Part shown: positions 1 through 5,603 of the stretch, piece after piece
Layout: each line of letters begins with the position of its first letter
How positions within the stretch are numbered: position 1 is the stretch's first letter
Assembly: GCF_000250875.1 (NCBI RefSeq)
Contig: NZ_JH604965.1
Location: 6,409-12,011 of the forward strand
DNA: 5,603 nucleotides
Source of the DNA: Sutterella parvirubra YIT 11816
GTDB lineage: Bacteria; Pseudomonadota; Gammaproteobacteria; Burkholderiales; Burkholderiaceae_F
Reading direction: 5' to 3'
The notes under the pieces: generated by a model
Seen by the model: the letters and a program-made list of their open reading frames with translations, nothing else
Databases searched by the model: none
Told to the model about the DNA's origin: nothing
Position numbers and translations under genes: made by a program

Positions 1-3000
1 GGAAGCCGCTTCCGAAGCCGCAGCATCCGCCGCGGAAGCCGCGGCCACGGAAGGCACGGCAACGGAGACGGTCACTGCAGAGGATGCCGCCAAAACCGCC
101 GACCGCGAAGCCGCGGCGCTCGCGCTTCTGCGCACCCTCCCCTACGGCACCGTCGAATCCATGGGCGGCCGGATGTTCGAACTCCTCGCGCCTCGGCTTC
201 TCCTCTCGCAGCAGAAGGACTTTCCCGCGTGGTTGGGCAAGATGCTCCGCCGCGCGGCGAGGGAGCTCGACCGGATGAGCCGAAACGCCGCGGCCGGGAC
301 GGCACCCGAATCCGACGCCTCTTCCGCCTCTCCGCTCACGGACGAAGACGGCGTCGCGATCAACGACCTCCCGCCCGCGCCTCCGGCCGTGAAGTTGGTT
401 GGGACCTCCGCCGCCCGCTTTGAGGTGAAGGCGGGCCGCAAGAAGGAGGCGTTGAACCAGCACGCCTTCACGTACCTCGAAGCGGACCCGCGTGCCGTGC
501 GCCTCGCCGCCCCCGAGGTCGAAGTCCTCTACGAGGTCTTCCGAACCGCCTTGGCCCTCATGAAGGCGGGCGCCCTCATTCCCGTCGTCCTCAAGGACCG
601 CGACCTGAAGAAGGGGAAGGAGAAGGTCCTCCCGCCCGTCCTCTGGTGGATGCCCGCGATGCGCGAAGAGTCGGTCGCGAAGTTGGTCGACCGGCTCGCC
701 CGCGGCGCCTCCCCCTGGCTCGACCGGGTGATCGAGGCCGAGTGGCTCGAAGGGCGCTCGGACCTCACCAAGACCGTCCTTCTCGTCGGTCTCGCCGCCA
801 ACGCGCTCCTCTCCGCGCATGCGCTTCTTGTGGCCGACGCGAAGTTCCAGAGCTTCGCCGAAGTGATCTTCGCCGGGGTGGACTTGAACAGCGTCGACTG
901 CCCGTGGGGCGACGGCGAAGCCGAAACGCTCGCCCGGTGGTTGAAGCCCTTCCTCCTCGGGGACCTCTTCCCCTGGGTGCCGGTTTTGACCGTCCGCACG
1001 GCCCGCGCGTCGGACGAGTCCCAAGCGGGGGACGTCACGGTCAACTTCGGGATCCTCCCGCACGGCGCCCGCAGGGACGCGACGCCGACGCTCCTCTCCA
1101 AACTCCTCACCGACACCGAGCGCACCGAAGACCGCTTCGCGGCGCTCTCCTGCCTCAAGACCCTCGCCGTCGCGGCGCCGGTCCTGGACGGCATCCGCAC
1201 GTCGGGCGGAAAGCCCGTGAGGTTGGACGGCGCGACGCTCAAAGATTTCCTCTTCGAGCACGCCCCGCACCTGAAGCTCCTGGGCGTGAAGGTGCTCCTG
1301 CCCGAACGCTTGAAGAAATTGCTCAAGCCCCGTCTTCTCGCCGCCTTCGGCGCGGGGAGCGACGGCGGCATCAAGGGGGCGCTCACGAAGGAGAGCCTCG
1401 CCGACTTCTCCTGGAAGGTGGCGCTCGGAGACAAAACGCTCACGGAAGAGGAATTGAAGGCCCTGATGGAGCACGCGGGCGAGGTCGTGCGCGTGGGCGA
1501 AGACTTCGTCTACCTCGACGCCGCGGAACTCGAAGCCATCGCGAAGACGGTGGAGTCCGGGTCCGAGCCCTCGTACCTCGAAAAGATGCGGGCGGTGCTC
1601 ACCGGCGACTTGAACGGCGCCGCGGTCGTCACCGCCCCCGAACTCGAAGCCCGCATCGAAGCGATGACGGACGTGCCTGAGATCGCGCTCCCGCAGAAGC
1701 TCGACGCGACGCTCCGTCCCTATCAGGAGCGCGGCTACGCCTGGCTCATGAAGAACCTGCGCCTGGGGTTGGGGGCCCTCATCGCCGACGACATGGGGCT
1801 CGGCAAGACGCTCCAGGTGATCGCCGCGATGACCGCCTTGAAGGAAGACGGCGAATTCAAGACGCAGAAGGCTTTGGTGGTCGTGCCGACCACGTTGCTC
1901 GCGAACTGGGCGCGCGAACTCGCGAAGTTCTCGCCCGGGCTCACCGTCGGGACCTACCACGGCACGAAGCGCAAGCTTCCCGCCCCGAAGAAGACCCCCG
2001 ACGTGACGCTCACGTCCTACGGGACGCTCCGCCGGGACGCGAAGACCTTTGCGTCCCGGAAGTGGCGTCTTCTGGTTTTGGACGAAGCCCAGGTGATCAA
2101 GAACCGCTCGACCGCGCAGAGCATCGCCGTGAAGTCGGTGAAGGCCCCGCAGGTCCTCGCGATGTCGGGCACCCCGGTCGAAAACCGCCTGATGGAATAC
2201 TGGTCGATCCTCTCGACCGTGCAGCCCAAACTCTTGGGCAGCGAAGCGGACTTCCGCCGCACCTTCGCCGACCCCATCGAGCGCGAGCACGACGAGCGGG
2301 CGATCGCGGCCTTCCGGCGTTTGACGGCTCCCTTCATGCTGCGGCGCCTCAAGTCCGACCCGAAGATCATCAGCGATCTCCCCGAGAAGAACGTGCTCGA
2401 TCACTTCACGTCGCTCACGCCCACCCAGACGGCGCTCTACAAGAAGACCCTGGACGAGATGCTCGAAGCCATGAAGGAGGCGGAAAAGACCGAACGCGAA
2501 GCCGCCGCGTCGGGCGGCGACGCCGAGGCCGCCCGCATGAAGCGGAAGGGCCTGGTGCTGCGCCTCATCACGGCCTTGAAGCAGATCTGCAATTCGCCCT
2601 CGCAGTACCAGAAGACCGAAGCGCCCACGTCGGACTCCGGGAAGGGCGACGCGCTCCTTGCGATCCTCGGCCAGTGCCGCGACGCGGAGAGGAAGGTCCT
2701 CATCTTCACGCAGTTCCGCGAGATGGGCGAAAAGCTCCAGGACTGGATCGAGGCGGCCGGGTTCGGGCGTCCCGCGTTCCTCCACGGGGGCGTGCCGGTC
2801 AAAGCCCGCATGGCGATGGTGGACAAATTCCAAACGGACCGCACCGAGCGCGTGATGATCATCTCCTTGAAGGCAGGCGGCACGGGTCTGAACCTCACGG
2901 CGGCTTCCGCCGTCGTCCACTACGACCTCTGGTGGAATCCGGCCGTCGAAGCGCAGGCCACGGACCGCGCCTACCGCATCGGGCAGCGCCGGGACGTCTT

Positions 3001-3166
3001 GGTCTACCGCTTCGTCACCGCGGGGACGTTCGAAGAGAAGATCAACGCGATGCTCGCGAAGAAGCGCGAGCTCGCGGACCTCACCGTCAACACGGGCGAG
3101 ACCTGGATCGGGGATCTCTCGAGCACCGAGATCCGGGAGATCTTCAGGCTCGAAGATCAGAACTGA
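1..3166 (+). CDS. SNF2-family DEAD/DEAH-type helicase (DUF3670 + SNF2_N + Helicase_C), 5' partial
   Basis: An ATP-dependent DNA translocase of the SWI2/SNF2 superfamily 2 group, presumably cytosolic and acting on duplex DNA or protein-DNA complexes; the client is unknown. The frame is open from base 2 to the TGA at 3164-3166 (1054 codons). The first ATG (161) has no Shine-Dalgarno and sits inside continuous coding sequence, so the true N-terminus is off the left edge. Counting from base 2: residues 1-45 are an Ala/Glu/Thr-rich linker. Around 413-520 lies a DUF3670-like stretch (DFSWKVALGDKTLTEEEL). Lobe 1 has Walker A DMGLGKT (Lys602), Walker B DEAQ (694-697) and MSGTPVEN (from 721). Lobe 2 has LIFTQF, FLHGG, KAGGTGLNLT and motif VI QATDRAYRIGQ (985-995). 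All catalytic motifs are intact. Related bacterial proteins often carry an N-terminal SWIM zinc finger, which would lie outside the window. The neighbours are unrelated and on opposing strands, and a terminator follows. Family call very sure; cellular role unknown. Confidence 0.96.
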   Translation, partial: EAASEAAASAAEAAATEGTATETVTAEDAAKTADREAAALALLRTLPYGTVESMGGRMFELLAPRLLLSQQKDFPAWLGKMLRRAARELDRMSRNAAAGTAPESDASSASPLTDEDGVAINDLPPAPPAVKLVGTSAARFEVKAGRKKEALNQHAFTYLEADPRAVRLAAPEVEVLYEVFRTALALMKAGALIPVVLKDRDLKKGKEKVLPPVLWWMPAMREESVAKLVDRLARGASPWLDRVIEAEWLEGRSDLTKTVLLVGLAANALLSAHALLVADAKFQSFAEVIFAGVDLNSVDCPWGDGEAETLARWLKPFLLGDLFPWVPVLTVRTARASDESQAGDVTVNFGILPHGARRDATPTLLSKLLTDTERTEDRFAALSCLKTLAVAAPVLDGIRTSGGKPVRLDGATLKDFLFEHAPHLKLLGVKVLLPERLKKLLKPRLLAAFGAGSDGGIKGALTKESLADFSWKVALGDKTLTEEELKALMEHAGEVVRVGEDFVYLDAAELEAIAKTVESGSEPSYLEKMRAVLTGDLNGAAVVTAPELEARIEAMTDVPEIALPQKLDATLRPYQERGYAWLMKNLRLGLGALIADDMGLGKTLQVIAAMTALKEDGEFKTQKALVVVPTTLLANWARELAKFSPGLTVGTYHGTKRKLPAPKKTPDVTLTSYGTLRRDAKTFASRKWRLLVLDEAQVIKNRSTAQSIAVKSVKAPQVLAMSGTPVENRLMEYWSILSTVQPKLLGSEADFRRTFADPIEREHDERAIAAFRRLTAPFMLRRLKSDPKIISDLPEKNVLDHFTSLTPTQTALYKKTLDEMLEAMKEAEKTEREAAASGGDAEAARMKRKGLVLRLITALKQICNSPSQYQKTEAPTSDSGKGDALLAILGQCRDAERKVLIFTQFREMGEKLQDWIEAAGFGRPAFLHGGVPVKARMAMVDKFQTDRTERVMIISLKAGGTGLNLTAASAVVHYDLWWNPAVEAQATDRAYRIGQRRDVLVYRFVTAGTFEEKINAMLAKKRELADLTVNTGETWIGDLSSTEIREIFRLEDQN

Positions 3167-3185
3167 CGCGGCTCCGGATACGACT

Positions 3186-3219
3186 GCGCCCCGGCACCTT
3201 GCGGTGCGCGGGGCGCTTT
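3186..3219 (+). terminator. Intrinsic terminator after the SNF2 gene
   Basis: This hairpin begins 20 nt after the SNF2 stop. GCGCCCCG (3186-3193) pairs perfectly with CGGGGCGC (3209-3216), and the inner stem GCACC/GGTGC (3194-3198 with 3203-3207, written on one strand as GCACC then GGTGC) closes a TTGC loop; one G (3208) is bulged. TTT follows at once (3217-3219), then GGTCTT, so the U-tract is short but the stem is very strong. Read on the minus strand, no T-run follows, so it suits the plus-strand gene better. Confidence 0.72.
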
Positions 3220-3233
3220 GGTCTTGTGGGTCG

Positions 3234-3255
3234 GCGCTCAGCGGAAGCTGAGCGC
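3234..3255 (-). terminator. Strong 9-bp hairpin downstream of the flavin reductase gene
   Basis: A perfect inverted repeat: GCGCTCAGC (3234-3242) and GCTGAGCGC (3247-3255), separated by GGAA on the plus strand (TTCC on the minus strand). It lies 10 nt past the minus-strand gene's TAA stop (3266-3268), where a 3'-end hairpin is expected. There is no T-run on either side, so it is not a canonical intrinsic terminator. It could protect the 3' end of the mRNA, stop transcription weakly, or act with the hairpin at 3186-3216. On the plus strand the loop is a GNRA tetraloop. The structure is clear; its role is inferred. Confidence 0.5.
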
Positions 3256-3265
3256 GGCCCGTACC

Positions 3266-3859
3266 TTATTCGACGTCGATCGCGTCGCCGATCGCGTAGA
3301 ACCGGCCGCCCGCGACGTAGTGGATCGTCTGCAAAGCCTGCGGGACTTCCTCGAACATCCAGCGGCCGTCCTTGAAGACGCGCTCGTCGGCCCAGGCGCC
3401 CACGGCCTGACCGATGAAGAGGTCGTAGGCGGCTTCGTTGTGGGGTTCGGGGATGCGTTCAAAGAGGATCCACGCCGCGCACCCTTCGATGAGGTCGATG
3501 TCGTCGGGCAGGCCCTCAACGTCCTTCAGGAAGCGGATGCCGCTCTGGTCGATCTTTTCGGGTTCGTCGTTCTTCGAGACGGAACCGAGGAAGAGCGTCT
3601 GGGGCGCGATTGAGCGGGTCGGGATCGAGAGCATGAAGTAGTTGCTCTCTTCGATGAGCTTCCTCGTGTAGTGGCTCTTGTCGAGGATCACCACGGCCTT
3701 CGCGGGATCGAGGTCGAGCGCCGTGTTCCAGGCGGCGGCCATCGCGTCGAAGTCGTTCTCGGTCTTCCCCGAGACGATCACGGTGGGACCGATGTTGAGG
3801 ATGCGGTAGACGCGGTCGAGCGGGACGGGGCGAACGAATTCGCTTTGGTTGGTCATCAT
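3266..3859 (-). CDS. Flavin reductase-like (DIM6/NTAB family) FMN-binding protein
   Basis: A 197-residue soluble protein of the flavin reductase-like domain family: split-barrel flavoproteins, usually dimers that bind FMN. Characterised members include flavoredoxins and NAD(P)H:flavin oxidoreductases; the substrate here cannot be assigned. Visible family features: N-terminal PVPLDRVYRILNIGPTVIVS (residues 11-30), then AMAAAWNTALDLDPAKAVVI (39-58) forming the flavin-site strands, SHYTRKLIEESNYFMLSIP (62-80), an acidic middle, and a C-terminal VFKDGRW (161-167) with a final HYVAGGRFYAIGD strand (180-192). Length is normal for the family. There is no signal peptide or membrane segment. The start is one of two adjacent ATGs (3857-3859 or 3854-3856); both are served by GGGAGGA at 3867-3873, 7 or 10 nt away. 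It is transcribed alone, convergent with the SNF2 gene and divergent from the DUF1848 gene. The family call is firm, the reaction is not. Confidence 0.93.
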   Translation of the reverse strand: MMTNQSEFVRPVPLDRVYRILNIGPTVIVSGKTENDFDAMAAAWNTALDLDPAKAVVILDKSHYTRKLIEESNYFMLSIPTRSIAPQTLFLGSVSKNDEPEKIDQSGIRFLKDVEGLPDDIDLIEGCAAWILFERIPEPHNEAAYDLFIGQAVGAWADERVFKDGRWMFEEVPQALQTIHYVAGGRFYAIGDAIDVE

Positions 3860-3866
3860 GGTGTGG

Positions 3867-3873
3867 TCCTCCC
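3867..3873 (-). promoter_or_regulatory. Shine-Dalgarno site of the flavin reductase gene, inside a possible hairpin
   Basis: On the minus strand GGGAGGA sits 7 nt before the first ATG and 10 nt before the second, so it supports either start. The 16 nt from 3882 down to 3867 can fold on themselves: TCCCCC against GGAGGA with one C/A mismatch and a GAAG loop. That fold would hide the whole site. The Shine-Dalgarno match is seen directly; control by folding is inference. Confidence 0.7.
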
Positions 3874-3881
3874 TTCGGGGG

Positions 3882-3904
3882 AATGGTTCTTTGATATGAC
3901 CATT
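3882..3904. promoter_or_regulatory. Inverted repeat AATGGT-N11-ACCATT, candidate operator
   Basis: AATGGT (3882-3887) and its exact reverse complement ACCATT (3899-3904) are separated by 11 bp. The dyad overlaps the -10-like box at 3902-3907 and the inferred start site of the flavin reductase gene, a position typical of a repressor operator. The T-N11-A spacing inside the dyad also fits the LysR-family consensus. No regulator gene is in the window. The symmetry is direct observation; the function is inferred. Confidence 0.35.
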
Positions 3905-3907
3905 TTA
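3902..3907 (-). promoter_or_regulatory. Candidate -10 box of the flavin reductase promoter
   Basis: TAAAAT on the minus strand differs from the sigma-70 consensus TATAAT at one base and lies in the only AT-rich patch of the divergent gap. It predicts a transcription start near 3895 and a leader of about 35 nt. No convincing TTGACA-like box lies 16-18 bp upstream (TCGCTC is there at 17 bp) and there is no TGn extension, so an activator may be needed or the call may be wrong. Confidence 0.35.
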
Positions 3908-3922
3908 GGTGACGCCTTCCCA

Positions 3923-3946
3923 CCGAGCGATGCCGGAAACGCTCGG
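3923..3946. repeat. Inverted repeat CCGAGCG-N10-CGCTCGG in the divergent gap
   Basis: Two perfect 7-bp arms (3923-3929 and 3940-3946) flank a 10-bp spacer. The dyad lies where the -35 region of the flavin reductase promoter would fall. It could be a protein-binding site or, if transcribed, a hairpin. In GC-rich DNA a chance 7-bp dyad is possible, so this is a modest call. Confidence 0.3.
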
Positions 3947-4003
3947 AAACAGGCGGATAGTTGCCCGATTCGACCGAAAACGCCGAACGTGCCGCGCGGT
4001 TTC

Positions 4004-4010
4004 GGGAGGG
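4004..4010 (+). promoter_or_regulatory. Shine-Dalgarno site of the DUF1848 gene
   Basis: GGGAGGG lies 9 nt before the ATG at 4020, a near-ideal match and spacing. It is the main reason for choosing that start over the in-frame ATG at 4068, which has no such site upstream. Confidence 0.65.
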
Positions 4011-4019
4011 CTACACTGA

Positions 4020-5120
4020 ATGCTTGAAACCCACTTCGCAACGAAACCGACGAACGCCCCGAACACCATGCTCCGCTCCACGCTCACCATCACCCGAGAC
4101 GACGGCCGCACGGGCGAGGCCGCCGCGCCCGTGATCCTGTCTGCGAGCCGCCGGACCGACATCCCGGCGTTCTACGCGGAGTGGTTCATGGCAAGGCTCG
4201 CGCGCGGGTACTGCGCCTGGAGGAACCCCTTCAGCGGTCGGCAGAGCTTCGTCGCGTTCGGAAACGTCCGCTTCGTCGTCTTTTGGTCCAAGAACCCGAA
4301 GCCTCTCTTGAAGCACCTCCCGGAACTCCAACGCCGCGGGATCGGCGTGATGGTCCACTTCACGCTCAACGATTACGAAGCGGAGGGGCTCGAACCCCAG
4401 CTCGCCTCGTGGGAAGACCGCATCGACACCTTCCGGCGTCTCTCCGACGCGCTCGGCCCCGACGCCGTCCTCTGGCGGAACGACCCGCTCGTCCTCACGC
4501 CCGAGCTGACCACGGATCGGCTGCTCGAAAAATGGACCCGCACGGCGGAAGCCCTCGCGGGCTTCACCGACTCGTCGATCATGAGCTTTGCGGACATCGC
4601 CGACTACCGGAAGGTCCGCAACAACCTCGTCCGACACGGGATCGACACCCTCGAATGGTCGGAGGACGCGATGCGCGCCTTCGGCGCGAAACTCTCCGCA
4701 GCCAACCGAGCGCTCCCTGGTGGCGGCTTCACGCTCTCGACCTGCGCCGAGACGGTGAACTTGAGCGCCTACGGCATCACGCACGGGCGCTGCGTCGACC
4801 ACGAGCGGATTCTGCGCGTCGCCCTCCGGCAGGTGCCCGACCGCTGCTCCGCACTCCTCGAAGCCTTGGGCGGCCGGTTCGACCCGGCCGACGCTGAAAC
4901 CCCTCTGCCCGCCCGCCGGATTCTCCTGAAGCCGAAGAAGGACCCGGGTCAGCGCCCGGCCTGCGGGTGCCACGCCGCCAAAGACATCGGTCAGTACGAC
5001 ACCTGCCCGCACCTCTGCCGCTACTGCTACGCCAACGCGAAGCCTGAAACGGTGCTCAGGAACTGGAGGACCCACTGCGCCGCGCCCGCGGCCGAGGGCC
5101 TCCTCGGGGACGCGCCGTAG
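4020..5120 (+). CDS. DUF1848 protein with C-terminal radical-SAM-type cysteine cluster
   Basis: A 366-residue soluble protein of the uncharacterised DUF1848 family. Family landmarks: VILSASRRTDIPAFYAEWF (residues 38-56), FWSKNP (88-93), FTLNDYEAEGLEP (114-126), LWRNDPL (151-157), SFADIADYRKV (189-199), STCAE (240-244) and, at the end, CGC (315-317), DIGQYDTCPHLCRYCYAN (322-339). Cys329, Cys333 and Cys336 form CX3CX2C, the spacing that binds the [4Fe-4S] cluster of radical SAM enzymes, but at the C-terminus rather than the N-terminus. That suggests, without proving, a permuted radical-SAM-like fold; the substrate is unknown. ATG 4020 has a strong Shine-Dalgarno. From memory of longer family members, homology would fit ATG 4068 (MLRSTLTITRDDG) equally well. 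No clear plus-strand promoter was found; a TACACT at 4012-4017 resembles a -10 box but would start RNA inside the gene. It ends 16 bp from the convergent next gene. Confidence 0.93.
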   Translation: MLETHFATKPTNAPNTMLRSTLTITRDDGRTGEAAAPVILSASRRTDIPAFYAEWFMARLARGYCAWRNPFSGRQSFVAFGNVRFVVFWSKNPKPLLKHLPELQRRGIGVMVHFTLNDYEAEGLEPQLASWEDRIDTFRRLSDALGPDAVLWRNDPLVLTPELTTDRLLEKWTRTAEALAGFTDSSIMSFADIADYRKVRNNLVRHGIDTLEWSEDAMRAFGAKLSAANRALPGGGFTLSTCAETVNLSAYGITHGRCVDHERILRVALRQVPDRCSALLEALGGRFDPADAETPLPARRILLKPKKDPGQRPACGCHAAKDIGQYDTCPHLCRYCYANAKPETVLRNWRTHCAAPAAEGLLGDAP

Positions 5121-5136
5121 GTCGACTCAACCTGAA

Positions 5137-5603
5137 TCAGCGCCCTGCGTTCTTCCCCTGCTCTTCCCGCTCCTGCGACTCACCGGTCACGCCCGGCGCA
5201 TCCGTGAGGCGCACGAGAAGACAGCGCCCGGGCGCCGTGCCGTCGCCCGTGCAGGCGAGCTCCGCCCAACGCATCCCGCTCCACTTCTCGGCCTCCTCCT
5301 GCGGGAAGAAGAACCTGCGCGGAAGCCGCGGGGAACCGCGGAAGCGGTCGACGTCAAGAAGCAGAATCTCCGTTCCCGGAGCAGCCGAAGCACCGGCCGA
5401 ACCGCCGTCCTCCGCACCCTCCGCATCCTTGGGGAGCGGCCTCAGGACGCCGTTCTCGACCGCCACAGGGAAGCCCTCCGCGGCCTCATCGTCCCCAAGC
5501 CGCTTCGCCGGGTCGACCGCATACTCCAAGGCCATGAAGTCGCCCATGAGGATGTCGCGGGGATCGACGGGACGGAGTTCCGCCCACACCGTGCGGGCGG
5601 TTT
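5137..5603 (-). CDS. GDYXXLXY-family protein, 5' partial
   Basis: The C-terminal 154 residues of a GDYXXLXY-domain protein; the frame stays open to the right edge, so the N-terminus is missing. A GTG at 5587-5589 is not taken as the start because the conserved region begins right there with no room for the expected N-terminal part. Counting from that GTG: LRPVDPRDILMGDFMALEY (residues 5-23) contains the signature, with Phe18 replacing the usual Tyr (GDF instead of GDY). RRFFFPQEEAEKWSGMRWAE (91-110) and CLLVRLTD (123-130) match the family's C-terminal strands. Between them, residues 54-72 form an Ala/Gly/acidic low-complexity insert, and a charged tail (137-150) follows. Family members usually have an N-terminal membrane anchor and often sit next to DUF2157/DUF4401 membrane-protein genes. 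Both would be off the right edge here. Function is unknown. Confidence 0.8.
   Translation of the reverse strand, partial: TARTVWAELRPVDPRDILMGDFMALEYAVDPAKRLGDDEAAEGFPVAVENGVLRPLPKDAEGAEDGGSAGASAAPGTEILLLDVDRFRGSPRLPRRFFFPQEEAEKWSGMRWAELACTGDGTAPGRCLLVRLTDAPGVTGESQEREEQGKNAGR

Noticed and set aside
529..1443. A 304-codon minus-strand frame opposite the SNF2 gene
   Set aside because: Ser/Arg-rich antisense translation with no ribosome-binding site that I can see and no motif; explained by codon bias of the plus strand.
646..1680. A 344-codon plus-strand frame inside the SNF2 gene
   Set aside because: Extremely Arg-rich with no domain features; the SNF2 frame has normal protein composition and the DUF3670-like stretch in the same region.
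1..3166. SNF2 gene as part of a DISARM- or Zorya-type defence island
   Set aside because: Those systems include SNF2-like proteins, but no partner gene (methylase, MotA/OmpA-like or phospholipase-D protein) is present in the window and the right-hand neighbours are unrelated. The left side cannot be seen.
2062..3375. A 437-codon plus-strand frame overlapping the SNF2 helicase core
   Set aside because: Arg/Gly/Pro/His-rich out-of-frame product lying over the helicase motifs DEAQ to RIGQ; a GC-driven shadow that merely runs on past the SNF2 stop.
3218..3613. A 131-codon plus-strand frame opposite the flavin reductase gene
   Set aside because: It mirrors the flavin reductase codons, has no Shine-Dalgarno, and begins inside the terminator tail.
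3891..3919. Plus-strand promoter for the DUF1848 gene using TTGATA (3891-3896) as -35
   Set aside because: The -35 match is good, but the bases 17 bp downstream (GCCTTC) do not resemble a -10 box.
4011..5075. A 354-codon open frame on the minus strand opposite the DUF1848 gene
   Set aside because: Its composition (Arg/Gly/Val/Glu-rich, no recognisable motif) is that of an antisense shadow in GC-rich DNA, and the plus strand carries clear DUF1848 motifs over the same bases.

Overview
The window is uniformly G+C-rich, about two thirds by eye. It holds four protein-coding genes, and two of them run off the edges. Strong third-position G/C bias, leucine written mostly as CTC with TTG next, and good GGAGG-type ribosome-binding sites suggest a high-GC proteobacterium. 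A Burkholderiales/Sutterellaceae-like gut organism is my weak guess from codon style and gene families. No marker gene here settles the taxonomy.

Layout, left to right. (1) 1-3166, plus: a large SWI2/SNF2-family ATPase, 5'-truncated by the window edge, with a complete two-lobe helicase core. It is followed by an intrinsic terminator (3186-3219) and a second strong hairpin (3234-3255) in the 99-bp convergent gap. (2) 3266-3859, minus: a flavin reductase-like FMN-binding protein. Its upstream region holds a strong Shine-Dalgarno site inside a possible small hairpin, a -10-like box, and an inverted repeat with an 11-bp spacer. (3) 4020-5120, plus: a DUF1848 protein, divergent from gene 2 across a 160-bp gap. 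It carries a radical-SAM-type CX3CX2C cysteine cluster at its C-terminus. (4) 5137-5603, minus: the C-terminal part of a GDYXXLXY-family protein, convergent with gene 3 and separated by only 16 bp. Its start lies beyond the right edge.

The strands alternate + - + -, so no two genes in the window share an operon and each appears to be its own transcription unit. I see no tRNA or rRNA gene, insertion sequence, CRISPR array or integrase. Nothing shows the four genes acting together, and I did not find a recognisable new multi-gene system. The most interesting items are the permuted radical-SAM-like cysteine cluster of the DUF1848 protein, the layered regulatory-looking sequence in the 3860-4019 divergent gap, and the paired hairpins between genes 1 and 2.
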